Below are positions 31,131 to 39,869 of a DNA stretch of 42,297 nt, piece by piece. The translations under genes were made by a program, and so were the position numbers. The stretch's first letter is position 1, and every line of letters begins with the position of its first letter. Source of the stretch: DAOOKJ01 sp035360795 (GTDB lineage: Bacteria > Patescibacteriota > Minisyncoccia > UBA6257); contig DAOSBJ010000004.1 of NCBI GenBank assembly GCA_035360795.1, positions 1-42,297 on the forward strand, read 5' to 3'. A model generated the notes under the pieces. It made no database searches, was not told the DNA's origin, and saw only the letters and a program-made list of their open reading frames with translations.

Positions 31131-32135
31131 ATGATCTACGATATCATCACCATTGGTTCAGCCACTCGGGATGGAATTTTTGAAGGAATTCCCTTTGTTT
31201 ATCTAAAAGATAAAAGATTTATTACCAAAAAAGGGATTGGCCTGCCTTTAGGCGCAAAAATCACCGTCCCTGAAGTTCATTTTTCAACTGGCGGCGGAGC
31301 AACTAATACCGCTACTACTTTTGCTCGTTTGGGTTTTAAGACTTTAGCGATTTTTCGGGTGGCAAAAGATGTTCCTGGCGAGACAATTTTAAAAGAGATG
31401 ATTGAAGAGGGAGTTGATATTAGTTTTGTCCAGATAGATTATGTAAAACCAACCGCTTACTCAGTAATTCTTTTAACTAAAAATGGAGAGAGAACAATTT
31501 TATCTTATAAAGGTTGCGCTCAAAATTTGAGCAGTTTAGAGATTCCTTTTAATAAAATTAAAACTCAGTGGTTATTTTTAGGTTCTTTGGGAAAAGAAAA
31601 AAATATTTTAAAAAAAATTCTTTTCTGGGCAAAAAAAGAAAAGATTAAAATTGCGATTAATCCTTCTAGAAATGAACTTTTATGGCTGAAGAAAAATAAA
31701 AATTATCTTTCTTTTTTTGATGTTTTTATTGTTAATCAAGAAGAAGCTTCATATTTGACAAATATCCCTTATCAAAAAGAAAAAGAGGTTTTTAAAAAGT
31801 TAGATAAATTAGTTTCGGGGATTGTGGTGATGACAAAAGGGGAAAAAGGAGTAATGGTTTCAGATGGCCAGTTTCTTTATCAAGCCCCGGCTCTTTCAAA
31901 GAAAAAAGCCAAAGATCATACTGGCGCCGGCGACGCTTTCGCTTCTGGTTTTATTTCAATTTTAATAAAGAACAAAATAATTAATGAGAAAACCTTAAAA
32001 GAAGCAATTTTTTTTGGTTCTTTGAATGCTAATTCAGTGATTCAATTTATTGGAGCAAAAAAAGGAATTTTAAATCGCTTTGAAAAATTAAAAAATCATC
32101 CGTTCAAATTTAAAATTACTAAAACTTTATTATGA
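31131..32135 (+). CDS. PfkB/ribokinase-family sugar kinase
   Basis: 334-aa kinase. N-terminal GSATRDG and GGGATNTATTFARLG substrate-side motifs; C-terminal DHTGAGDAFASGF (about 261-274) with the catalytic Asp and anion hole. Family members phosphorylate ribose, fructose, fructose-6-phosphate, nucleosides and others. Sitting between transketolase and fructose-bisphosphate aldolase, a phosphofructokinase role would complete the pathway, but specificity is not readable and ribokinase-type activity is equally possible. Stop and next start overlap (ATGA). Confidence 0.85.
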   Translation: MIYDIITIGSATRDGIFEGIPFVYLKDKRFITKKGIGLPLGAKITVPEVHFSTGGGATNTATTFARLGFKTLAIFRVAKDVPGETILKEMIEEGVDISFVQIDYVKPTAYSVILLTKNGERTILSYKGCAQNLSSLEIPFNKIKTQWLFLGSLGKEKNILKKILFWAKKEKIKIAINPSRNELLWLKKNKNYLSFFDVFIVNQEEASYLTNIPYQKEKEVFKKLDKLVSGIVVMTKGEKGVMVSDGQFLYQAPALSKKKAKDHTGAGDAFASGFISILIKNKIINEKTLKEAIFFGSLNANSVIQFIGAKKGILNRFEKLKNHPFKFKITKTLL

Positions 32136-32884
32136 AAAATTATCTTTTTCCTTTTTTAAAAAATGAAAGAGCATTTTTTTTGGCTTATGACCATGGTTTT
32201 GAACATGGGCCAAGTGATTTTAGAGAAAAAAATTCAGACCCAGAATATATTTTGGATTTGGCAGTTAAGGGCAGATTTACCGGCATTATTCTTCAAAAAG
32301 GAATCGCAGAAAAGTATTATTTAAATTCTCCTTATCAAAAAAGAGTGCCTTTAATTTTAAAACTAAATGGTAAAACCAATCTTTTACCAAACGAAGAGCC
32401 GTATTCAGCCGTTAATTGTTCAGTTGAATATGCCAAAAAATTAGGGGCGCAGGCAGTTGGTTATACCATTTATTTAGGAAGTAAGTTTGAAGCCAAAATG
32501 TTTGAAGATTTTGGCCAGATTCAAGAAAAAGCCCATCATTTAGAGATGGGGGCAATTCTTTGGGCTTATCCTAAGCCAGGACTAGAGAACGACCCGAAAA
32601 TCACCGAATATGCTGGCAGAATTGGTTTGGAATTAGGCGCTGATATTATTAAATTGAAATATTTCGGAGATAAAGAAAGTTTTAAACAAGCAATAAAATT
32701 AGCCGGCAAAACAAAAGTAGTTTTATCAGGCGGTCAAAAATTAAATGAAGAGAAATTTTTGGCAGTTGCAAGTGAAATAATGGAATTAGGGGCAAGCGGG
32801 GTTGCAGTTGGCAGAAACATTTGGCAAAGTGAAAAACCTTTAGAAATAACAGAAAAATTAAGGCAGATTGTTTTAGGAGATTAA
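32132..32884 (+). CDS. fbaB: class I fructose-bisphosphate aldolase, DhnA/archaeal type
   Basis: 250-aa Schiff-base aldolase of the DhnA family found in archaea and some bacteria; cleaves fructose-1,6-bisphosphate. Hallmarks: LAYDHGFEHGP near the start, AVGYTIYLGS in the middle, the Schiff-base lysine in GADIIKLKYFGD (Lys174), VVLSGGQKL and GVAVGRNIWQ (phosphate binding). Translationally coupled to the PfkB kinase (ATGA), last gene of the carbon-metabolism operon; rplY with its own promoter follows. Confidence 0.92.
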   Translation: MKNYLFPFLKNERAFFLAYDHGFEHGPSDFREKNSDPEYILDLAVKGRFTGIILQKGIAEKYYLNSPYQKRVPLILKLNGKTNLLPNEEPYSAVNCSVEYAKKLGAQAVGYTIYLGSKFEAKMFEDFGQIQEKAHHLEMGAILWAYPKPGLENDPKITEYAGRIGLELGADIIKLKYFGDKESFKQAIKLAGKTKVVLSGGQKLNEEKFLAVASEIMELGASGVAVGRNIWQSEKPLEITEKLRQIVLGD

Positions 32885-32891
32885 TAAGGGG

Positions 32892-32920
32892 TTGATTTTT
32901 TCTCTGATTTTCGCTAAAAT
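32892..32920 (+). promoter_or_regulatory. promoter of rplY (leaderless)
   Basis: -35 TTGATT (32892-32897), 17-bp spacer, -10 TAAAAT (32915-32920) preceded by CGC. Only 8 bp separate the -10 from the ATG, so transcription should start at or within 1-2 nt of the start codon. Confidence 0.65.
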
Positions 32921-32928
32921 AAAAGACT

Positions 32929-33612
32929 ATGGATAATTTAACTCTGAAAACAAAAAGAAGAGAGATTTTTGGTAAAAAGAATAAACTCTTGAGAGAAAAA
33001 GGGGTAATTCCGGCTGTTTTGTATGGTAAAAAAACTGAATCAATTCCTTTAGCAGTCAATCTTAAAGATTTTGAAGAAATTTTTAAACGAACCGGAGAAA
33101 CTGATATTTTTAATTTGGAAATTGAGGGAGAAAAAAAACCAAGGAATGTAATCGTCCAAGAGGTAAAAAGACATTTCGTAACTAATTGGCCGATTCATGT
33201 AGATTTTTATGAAGTTGAAATGGACAAGCCAATTACTACTCCAGTGCCAATTACTCTAATTGGCGAATCGCCAGCAGTAAAAACTGGAGGAATTTTAATT
33301 CAATCAATGGATGAAATAGAAATCGAGGCCTTGCCAAAAGATGTTCCTCACGAAATTCCAATCGATGTTTCTGTCTTAAAAGAAATTGGCCAAACAATTT
33401 ATGTTAAAGACTTGATTTTAAAAGATGGAGTTAAGGTTAAGGTAGATTTAAATACGCCGGTAATCACCATTAGCGCTCCAATTTCTGAAGAAGAATTGGA
33501 AAAAGAATTAGGGAGAGTGAAGACGGCCGAAGAAGTAGAGGTGAGCGGCGCCAAAGAAGAAAAAGAAGAAGAAGAAAAAGAAGAAACCAAAGAAGAGGCA
33601 AAACCAGAATAA
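32929..33612 (+). CDS. rplY: 50S ribosomal protein L25 (TL5/Ctc type)
   Basis: 227-aa 5S rRNA-binding protein with both the N-terminal L25 beta-barrel (LKTKRREIFGKKNKLLREKG, IPAVLYG) and the C-terminal TL5/CTC domain (HVDFYEV, VPITLIGESPAVKTGGILIQ, EIEALPKDVPHEIPIDVS), followed by a strongly acidic Glu/Lys tail from about 185. Has its own promoter, and the mRNA is predicted leaderless. Followed after 26 bp by the coiled-coil transglycosylase. Confidence 0.95.
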   Translation: MDNLTLKTKRREIFGKKNKLLREKGVIPAVLYGKKTESIPLAVNLKDFEEIFKRTGETDIFNLEIEGEKKPRNVIVQEVKRHFVTNWPIHVDFYEVEMDKPITTPVPITLIGESPAVKTGGILIQSMDEIEIEALPKDVPHEIPIDVSVLKEIGQTIYVKDLILKDGVKVKVDLNTPVITISAPISEEELEKELGRVKTAEEVEVSGAKEEKEEEEKEETKEEAKPE

Positions 33613-33638
33613 GAAAAAACAGAGAAACCAAAATAATT

Positions 33639-35147
33639 ATGAATATAAAATATTTAGAGAGAAATAAAATAGAAGATATCCGCAAGTTAGCCAGTGGTAT
33701 TAAGGTTACAGAGAGAGAAAAAAAAGTTTCGAAAGAAAAGTTAAATTATTTTTTTACCAGTCAAGCGGCAAAATTTATTTCGTTGTTTCTTTTAGTTAGT
33801 TTTCTTGTTTTAAATTTAGGCACTTCAGTAAACGCCCCAATTTTTCTATCTCCATTGTCTTTTAAAGAAGCAATTGCTTTATATGATGAAGAAAGAGCGA
33901 AGTTAGAAAAAGAGTTGGAAGAAGTTGAAAAAGAAATCGCTGCTTATGAAAAAGTTGTCGCCCAGACTCAAAAAGAAAAACAGAGTTTACAAAATAAAAT
34001 TAATGAATTAAAAAAGAAAGCCGAGCAATTAACCTTGAAAATTAAACAGACAAATTTAAATTTAGATTATTTAAAAGTTAGAATTGAAGATACTACTAAT
34101 TCAATCAATAAAACTATTAGTAAAATTGAACAGACAAAACAAAATTTGAGAAATGCCCTTTTGTCTTTTTACCATTTAAAACAGTATTCCACTCTAGAGA
34201 TTATTCTGGCTAATAATGAAATTAGTGAGTTTTTTGATTATTTGAACGCCGTCAATTTATTACAGGAGAAAATTCAGGCTAATATTCAAGAATTACAAGA
34301 GTTAGAAAATACTCTAAGTCTGCAAAAACAAAAATTAGATGCTGACGCCGAGGAAACTCAAAAAATGTTGGCAATGCAATTATTGCAAAAACAAGAATTG
34401 GAAAAAAATCAAAAGGAAAGCAGTTCCCTTCTAGAAATTACTAAAGGCAATGAGCAGAAGTACCAGCAATTGCTTTCAAGTTCTCAGCAGAAAGCAAATG
34501 AAATTAGACAAAGACTATATGAATTAATTGGAGTAAAAACTCAAGTGACTTTCGGCGAGGCCTTGGAGATTGCTGAATGGGTTGCTTCAAAAACCGGTAT
34601 TCGGCCAGCCTTTCTTTTAGCGGTTATTACCCAAGAATCAAATTTAGGAAAAAATGTTGGTACTTGTAATCGGCCAGGGGATCCTTATAATAAAAATTGG
34701 CGTCAAGTGATGAAACCGAGTCAGCACGAAGCCTTTTTAAAAATTACGCGTGAATTAGGACTTGACCCTGATACTACTCCTGTTTCTTGTCCGATTAATG
34801 ACCCAAAAAGAGGACTAATTGCTGGACAAAATAGTTGGGGAGGAGCAATGGGGCCAGCCCAATTCATTCCCACTACTTGGCTCACTTATGCGCCGAAAGT
34901 TAAACAAATCACAGGTAAGGCTGTCGCCAATCCTTGGGATGTAAGGGATGCTTTTCTAGCTTCTGCCCTGTATCTTACGAACTATGGAGCTAATAAAAAA
35001 ACCAGAGATAGTGAATGGCGGGCAGCCTTAATTTATTTTTCTGGTTCTGTTAATACTAAATATAGTTTTTATGCTGACAGCGTTTTGGCAATCGCTGACA
35101 GGTATGAATCTGATATCGCCACTTTAAAACAACTTGCTTATCGCTAA
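33639..35147 (+). CDS. anchored coiled-coil protein with MltB-like lytic transglycosylase domain
   Basis: 502 aa. A basic cytoplasmic head, one membrane segment (about 44-66), a long coiled coil (about 78-295) of the EnvC/PcsB type, and a C-terminal lysozyme-like domain (300-500) with AVITQESNLGKNVGT (catalytic Glu333) and GGAMGPAQFIPTTWLTY, as in MltB-type lytic transglycosylases. It would cleave glycan strands of peptidoglycan outside the membrane. In other bacteria the coiled-coil part acts as a regulator bound to FtsEX, and the muralytic domain is usually a different fold or on another protein; the two are joined here. Probably acts in cell division. Confidence 0.85.
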   Translation: MNIKYLERNKIEDIRKLASGIKVTEREKKVSKEKLNYFFTSQAAKFISLFLLVSFLVLNLGTSVNAPIFLSPLSFKEAIALYDEERAKLEKELEEVEKEIAAYEKVVAQTQKEKQSLQNKINELKKKAEQLTLKIKQTNLNLDYLKVRIEDTTNSINKTISKIEQTKQNLRNALLSFYHLKQYSTLEIILANNEISEFFDYLNAVNLLQEKIQANIQELQELENTLSLQKQKLDADAEETQKMLAMQLLQKQELEKNQKESSSLLEITKGNEQKYQQLLSSSQQKANEIRQRLYELIGVKTQVTFGEALEIAEWVASKTGIRPAFLLAVITQESNLGKNVGTCNRPGDPYNKNWRQVMKPSQHEAFLKITRELGLDPDTTPVSCPINDPKRGLIAGQNSWGGAMGPAQFIPTTWLTYAPKVKQITGKAVANPWDVRDAFLASALYLTNYGANKKTRDSEWRAALIYFSGSVNTKYSFYADSVLAIADRYESDIATLKQLAYR

Positions 35148-35162
35148 AATTAAAAATATTTT

Positions 35163-35363
35163 ATGACCCAATGTTATTTTTGTCTTCATAATACAAAAGA
35201 AATAGATTATAAAGATACTCAAACTCTGAAACGTTTTCTTTCTGGCCAAATGAAAATTTATCCCAGAAGAAAAACAAATCTTTGTGCTAAACACCAAAGA
35301 CAATTGAAAAAGGCCGTTAAAAGAGCGCGAGTTTTGGGACTTTTGCCTTTTGTTATCCGTTAA
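35163..35363 (+). CDS. rpsR: 30S ribosomal protein S18
   Basis: 66-aa small-subunit protein. CYFC (4-7) near the start and C41/H44 in LCAKHQ suggest zinc binding, and the conserved core reads IDYKDTQTLKRFLS, RRKTNLCAKHQRQLKKAVKR, ARVLGLLPFV. Usually found between rpsF and rplI next to ssb; here it is 4.7 kb away from rpsF-ssb, between the transglycosylase and a YkuK-like gene. Confidence 0.95.
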   Translation: MTQCYFCLHNTKEIDYKDTQTLKRFLSGQMKIYPRRKTNLCAKHQRQLKKAVKRARVLGLLPFVIR

Positions 35364-35369
35364 TTTTTA

Positions 35370-35843
35370 ATGGAAAAATTTTATTCGCCAACTGGAAAAG
35401 TTTTTACTCAAAAAACTCTCTTAGAAGAGATTATTTTTTTTATTAAATCTGAACCAAAGGCGAAATATAAAATTATTATTGGCACTGATTCCAGTAATCA
35501 CGAAACAACAGATTTTGTTAGCGCGATTGTTGTTTATCGGGTTGGCCATGGCGGAAGATTCTTTTGGAAAAGAATCAGAGATTCTAAAAAACAAATGGTT
35601 TTAAGGGAAAGAATATATCAAGAAGTGATTATGTCTTTGAATTTGGCGGAAAATATTTTAAAAGAACTTTCTCTAAACAAAGAAATAAATTTTAATTTCG
35701 AAATTCACGTTGATATTGGTTCAAACGGCGAAACAAGAGAAATGCTTCAAGAGATTATTGGCATGGTAAAAGGTTCTGGCTACGAAGTCAAAACCAAACC
35801 AGAATCCTATGGGGCTTCAAAAGTGGCTGATAGGTATACCTAA
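35370..35843 (+). CDS. YkuK/DUF458 family RNase H-like protein
   Basis: 157-aa protein with an RNase H-like fold signature: KIIIGTDSSNHET (first strand with Asp), VSAIVVYRVGHGGRFFW, and NFEIHVDIGSNGETREM (second acidic strand), then GYEVKTKPESYGASKVADRYT. The family (B. subtilis YkuK) has no firmly known function; the acidic residues fit a nuclease or nucleic-acid-binding role. It starts 6 bp after rpsR and ends before a strong terminator. Confidence 0.85.
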   Translation: MEKFYSPTGKVFTQKTLLEEIIFFIKSEPKAKYKIIIGTDSSNHETTDFVSAIVVYRVGHGGRFFWKRIRDSKKQMVLRERIYQEVIMSLNLAENILKELSLNKEINFNFEIHVDIGSNGETREMLQEIIGMVKGSGYEVKTKPESYGASKVADRYT

Positions 35844-35925
35844 AAATAGATCAAAAGTCAAAATGCTAAATGTAAAATTAAAATACAAAATGCAAAATTG
35901 ACAACAAAGTTTTAAATTAGAAGAG

Positions 35926-35953
35926 GCCTTTTGCTCGTCAAAAGGCTTTTTTT
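35926..35953 (+). terminator. intrinsic terminator before ftsK
   Basis: GCCTTTTG (35926-35933) / CAAAAGGC (35939-35946), 5-nt loop CTCGT, followed by T7. Ends the rplY-to-YkuK-like transcript. Confidence 0.9.
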
Positions 35954-35980
35954 ATGATAAAATAAATAAGGTTAAGTTTT

Positions 35981-38107
35981 ATGAGAAAGATAAAAAACAA
36001 AAAAAAGGAGAAAAGTTTTGTTGAAGAAACAGAAGAAGACGAAAAGAAAGAACAGCAATTTTTAGAGCCAGAAATTAAAAATAGCATCGTTGCCATTTTT
36101 CTTTTTGTTTTAGCAATTCTTTTAATTTTAAGCGCTAAAGGTTTGGCAGGTCCGGTTGGGATTTTTATTTATAGAATTTTTAACTATTTATTAGGGTGGG
36201 GTTATTATTTTTTGCCAATTCTTCTTCTTTTTTTGGTCTATCGATACCTTAAAGCCAGTCTGTATCATTTTAGTTTTAATTTAGTTTCTTTTTTAGGAGT
36301 TTTTTTAACTCTTTTTTCTTTCCTTTCTTTAGTTGATATCTTTTCTTCTCACGAGGGAGGAATAATTGGCAAAATTGGCGGAATTTTAACAAATTATTTA
36401 GGAATTTATGCTAGCACCGTTATTTATTTTGCCGTTCTTATTAGCGGCTTGATTTTGATTTTTCGTCTGCCAATAAAACTTTTAAAAAGAAAACCAAGAG
36501 AAAAATTAGAAGAAAAAATTGAGGTTTCAACCTATAAAGAAGTTGAACCAGTATTTGAGAAAAAAGAAGAAATTAAAACAGAAGAAAAAGAGATTAAAAA
36601 AGAAGAAAAATTAGAAGAAAAAAGAGAAAAAATCTTTTTGAAATCTTTGAAAATTAAAAACGGCTATAAATTGCCGCCAATAGACCTGCTTAATACCGAT
36701 AGTTCGCATCCGACCACAGGCGATATCAGGGCAAATGCCAATATTATTAAAAGAACCCTTCAGAGTTTTGGCATCGAAGTGGAAATGGGAGAAGTTAACG
36801 TTGGTCCAACAGTGACTCAGTATACTTTAAAACCAGCCGAAGGGGTAAAATTGTCTTCTATTACCGCTCTTCATAATGATTTGTCTTTATCTTTGGCAGC
36901 GCATCCGATTAGAATTGAGGCCCCAATTCCCGGTAAATCAATGGTAGGCATAGAGGTTCCCAATCGTTCAATCGCTTTAGTGAGATTGGGCAATCTATTA
37001 AAAGAAATTGATTTTTTAAAAAATCCATTGCCTTTAAGCTTTCCTTTGGGTCGTGATGTCAAAGGAGAAGTGGTTTTAACTGATTTGACAGAAATGCCCC
37101 ATCTTTTAGTGGCTGGCGCCACTGGTACTGGCAAAAGCGTTTGTCTTCATTCTCTTTTATGCTCCTTTTTAATAAAAAATTCTCCTCAAAGCTTAAGATT
37201 GATTTTAATAGACCCAAAGAGAGTGGAGATGTCTCGTTATAATGGTATTCCTCATCTTTTAACACCAGTAATTACTGAGAACAAAAAAGTTGTGCCGGTT
37301 TTAAAATGGGTGATTTCAGAAATGGAAAAAAGATATGAAATTTTAGCCCAAAATCGTAGCCGGGATATTGAAAGTTATAATCGGAAAATTATTGAAAAAG
37401 GAGAGCAAGATTTCTTGCCTTATATTGTGGTTATTATTGATGAATTGGCTGATTTAATGATTTATTATGGCAGAGAACTGGAAAGTTTTATTGTCAGAAT
37501 TGCTCAAATGGCAAGAGCCACAGGAATTCATTTGGTTGTTTCCACTCAAAGGCCATCAGTTGAAGTCATTACTGGTCTAATTAAAGCCAATATCACTCAT
37601 CGAATTGCTTTTCAGGTTGCTTCTCAAGTTGATTCAAGAACAATTCTTGATTGCGCCGGAGCAGAAAAACTATTAGGCCATGGAGATATGCTTTATCTTT
37701 CTCCTTTGTCAGCAAGGCCAAGAAGGATTCAGGGCGCTTATATTTCTGAAAAAGAAATTGATGCCATTGTAAAATTTATTAACGAACAAAACGAACTAGT
37801 TTTTGAAGAAAATGGATTAAAGAAAGATTTAGAAGGTTTTGTCGGCGAAGAAAATAAAGGAGTAATTAATTTTGAAGAATTTGAAACCGAAGATGAACTT
37901 TATTCTGAAGCCTATGAAACAGTGGTGAGATTGCAAAAAGCCTCAGCCTCTCTTTTGCAGAGAAAATTAAAAATTGGTTATGCTCGAGCAGCAAGACTTT
38001 TAGATATGTTGGAAGAAAAAGGGGTAATCTCTCCTGGTGAAGGAGCAAAACCTCGTCAGGTTTTCGTCAGCAAAGAAACTTTAGATGAGTTCAAAAATAA
38101 CCAGTAA
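35981..38107 (+). CDS. ftsK: DNA translocase FtsK/SpoIIIE
   Basis: Septal DNA pump that clears and aligns chromosomes at division. 708 aa: four membrane helices (about 31-160), a short Lys/Glu-rich linker (165-215) instead of the long E. coli linker, then the alpha/beta motor with Walker A GATGTGKSV (about 376-384) and Walker B YIVVIIDELADLM. The C-terminal winged-helix gamma domain (ASLLQRKLKIGYARAARLLD) reads KOPS-type polar DNA sequences. Followed by the RodZ-like gene and recA. Confidence 0.95.
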   Translation: MRKIKNKKKEKSFVEETEEDEKKEQQFLEPEIKNSIVAIFLFVLAILLILSAKGLAGPVGIFIYRIFNYLLGWGYYFLPILLLFLVYRYLKASLYHFSFNLVSFLGVFLTLFSFLSLVDIFSSHEGGIIGKIGGILTNYLGIYASTVIYFAVLISGLILIFRLPIKLLKRKPREKLEEKIEVSTYKEVEPVFEKKEEIKTEEKEIKKEEKLEEKREKIFLKSLKIKNGYKLPPIDLLNTDSSHPTTGDIRANANIIKRTLQSFGIEVEMGEVNVGPTVTQYTLKPAEGVKLSSITALHNDLSLSLAAHPIRIEAPIPGKSMVGIEVPNRSIALVRLGNLLKEIDFLKNPLPLSFPLGRDVKGEVVLTDLTEMPHLLVAGATGTGKSVCLHSLLCSFLIKNSPQSLRLILIDPKRVEMSRYNGIPHLLTPVITENKKVVPVLKWVISEMEKRYEILAQNRSRDIESYNRKIIEKGEQDFLPYIVVIIDELADLMIYYGRELESFIVRIAQMARATGIHLVVSTQRPSVEVITGLIKANITHRIAFQVASQVDSRTILDCAGAEKLLGHGDMLYLSPLSARPRRIQGAYISEKEIDAIVKFINEQNELVFEENGLKKDLEGFVGEENKGVINFEEFETEDELYSEAYETVVRLQKASASLLQRKLKIGYARAARLLDMLEEKGVISPGEGAKPRQVFVSKETLDEFKNNQ

Positions 38108-38126
38108 ATAGTTAATTTTAACTAAT

Positions 38127-38804
38127 ATGACCGAAGAAGAGAAAAAAGAAGAAATTTCTTTAGGCGAATTTTTAGTTCAGAAAAGAAAAGAAAAAGGTCT
38201 TTCTTTGGAAAAGATAAGCCAAGAAACAAAGATTAATCTCGCTTATTTAAAAGCAATTGAAGAAGATGACTATTCTAATCTTCCGCCTCCAGTTTATCTT
38301 CGGGCAATTGTTAAAAAATACTGTCAGTATCTTCATCTTAATCCAGATGAGGTTTTGAAACTTCTCTCTCAAACGAATCATCGCCAGTGGAAAGCAGGAA
38401 ACAAAGATTCACTCCCTAAAAATAGATTTGCTGTTCCTCAGATTAAAATTTTTGTTTATTTAAGGAGTTTTTTCACTCAACTTTTTAAGTTTATTTTAGT
38501 TTTTTGTATTTTAGGCTATCTTCTCTATGAAATAAGTTTTCTTATTTTTCCGCCAAAAATCATTCTTTTTTCACCTTCCAAAGATTATTCTACTGACAAA
38601 AAAGAATTAAATATCTCTGGTAAAGCCATCAGGACAAAAAATGTTTTTTTGGAGGAGCAGCCTTTAACTTTGGATAAAGAAGGAAACTTTTCTTACTCTC
38701 TGACTTTAAATCCTGGCTTAAATCAAATAAAAATCACTGCTACTAACCATTTAGGCAGACAATCAGAAATAACAAGAAATATAAATTATCTTTTTAATGA
38801 ATAA
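38127..38804 (+). CDS. RodZ-like HTH membrane protein with Ig-like outer domain
   Basis: 225 aa. Cytoplasmic HTH of the RodZ type (about 11-75: LGEFLVQKRKEKGLSLEKIS, then AIEEDDYSNLPPPVYLRAIVKKYCQYL), one membrane helix (about 114-138), and an outer Ig-like/glucodextranase-B-like domain (143-222: INISGKAIRTK-type strand, GNFSYSLTLNPGLNQIKITA). RodZ couples MreB to cell-wall synthesis in rods; no mreB is in this window, and many small CPR cells lack it, so the HTH may serve another envelope or regulatory role. Lies between ftsK and recA. Confidence 0.82.
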   Translation: MTEEEKKEEISLGEFLVQKRKEKGLSLEKISQETKINLAYLKAIEEDDYSNLPPPVYLRAIVKKYCQYLHLNPDEVLKLLSQTNHRQWKAGNKDSLPKNRFAVPQIKIFVYLRSFFTQLFKFILVFCILGYLLYEISFLIFPPKIILFSPSKDYSTDKKELNISGKAIRTKNVFLEEQPLTLDKEGNFSYSLTLNPGLNQIKITATNHLGRQSEITRNINYLFNE

Positions 38805-38809
38805 GGTCG

Positions 38810-38838
38810 TTGTCAAAACAGGGGAAATTTGCTAAAAT
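38810..38838 (+). promoter_or_regulatory. promoter of recA
   Basis: -35 TTGTCA (38810-38815), 17-bp spacer, extended -10 TGCTAAAAT (TAAAAT at 38833-38838), 13 bp before the ATG. The TTG of the -35 is what makes the frame look longer at the 5' end. No SOS box recognised. Confidence 0.7.
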
Positions 38839-38851
38839 TAAATATCTTAAT

Positions 38852-39853
38852 ATGGCAAGAAAGATTCAAAAAGAAGAAAAACAGGAAGGGGAATTAGAAG
38901 AAACTTTAAAAATGCTTCGAGATAAATTTGGCGAAGGAGCGATTATGAAATTAGGAGAAGTTAGAAAAGTTGACGTAGATGTAATTCCAACCGGTTCTCC
39001 TTCGCTCGATATTGCTTTGGGGGTGGGTGGAATTCCCCGAGGAAGAATTATTGAAATTTACGGAGCAGAATCTTCGGGAAAAACCTCGTTAGTTTTGCAT
39101 ATTATTGCAGAAGTGCAAAAAAGGGGCGGAAAAGCGGCTTTTATTGATTCTGAGCATGCTCTAGACCCTGAGTATGCTAAAAAAATTGGGGTAAAAGTAG
39201 AAGAACTTTTGATTTCTCAGCCTGATTCCGGAGAACAGGCCTTAGATATTGTTGAGGCTTTGGTCCGTTCCTCTTCTATTGAGGTAATCGTCATCGATTC
39301 AGTGGCTGCTTTAACTCCAAGACAGGAATTAGAGGGTGAGATGGGAAACCAACAAATTGGTCTTCAAGCAAGATTAATGAGTCAGGCTTTAAGAAAATTA
39401 ACTGCCATTGCCAGTAAAACTAACACCGCGATTATTTTTACCAACCAAATTCGGGCTCAAATCGGGGCAATGATGTTTGGAGCGCCGACTACCACTCCTG
39501 GCGGCAAAGCCTTAAAATTTTACGCTTCGGTAAGAATTGAACTAAAAAGAATTGCTCAAATTAAAAAAGGTGATGAAATTATTGGTTCAAGAATAAAAGC
39601 AAAAGTGGTTAAAAATAAGGTTGCTCCCCCATTTAAAGAAGCAGAATTTGATATTATTTACGGTGAGGGAATTTCTTATGCCGGAGACCTATTAAATTTA
39701 GCAATTAAAAAAGGGGTAGTAAAAAAATCTGGCAATACTTTTGTCTTTGGCGAAGAAAAATTAGGAGTCGGCTTTGAGGCAGCTAGAGATTTTCTAAAAG
39801 AAAATAAAACAGTCAGCCAAAAAATCTTTAAGGAACTTTTTACTGAAAAATAA
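38852..39853 (+). CDS. recA: recombinase RecA
   Basis: Strand-exchange ATPase for homologous recombination and repair. 333 aa from the ATG at 38852. Core motifs: FGEGAIMKLGE, PTGSPSLDIALGVGGIPRGR, Walker A GAESSGKT (about 71-78), Walker B VIVIDSVAALTP, loop 2 region TNQIRAQIGAMMFGAPTTTPGGKALKFYAS, and the C-terminal core ending LFTEK without a long acidic tail. The frame also opens 42 bp upstream at a TTG, but that codon is part of the -35 hexamer of the recA promoter, so it cannot be the start. rpsF-ssb follow. Confidence 0.97.
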   Translation: MARKIQKEEKQEGELEETLKMLRDKFGEGAIMKLGEVRKVDVDVIPTGSPSLDIALGVGGIPRGRIIEIYGAESSGKTSLVLHIIAEVQKRGGKAAFIDSEHALDPEYAKKIGVKVEELLISQPDSGEQALDIVEALVRSSSIEVIVIDSVAALTPRQELEGEMGNQQIGLQARLMSQALRKLTAIASKTNTAIIFTNQIRAQIGAMMFGAPTTTPGGKALKFYASVRIELKRIAQIKKGDEIIGSRIKAKVVKNKVAPPFKEAEFDIIYGEGISYAGDLLNLAIKKGVVKKSGNTFVFGEEKLGVGFEAARDFLKENKTVSQKIFKELFTEK

Positions 39854-39869
39854 ACTTAAAAATATTTTT

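Noticed and set aside
38810..38851. TTG start for recA 14 codons upstream
   Set aside because: The TTG belongs to a -35 hexamer with a well-spaced -10; RecA normally starts near the MARK-type ATG at 38852.
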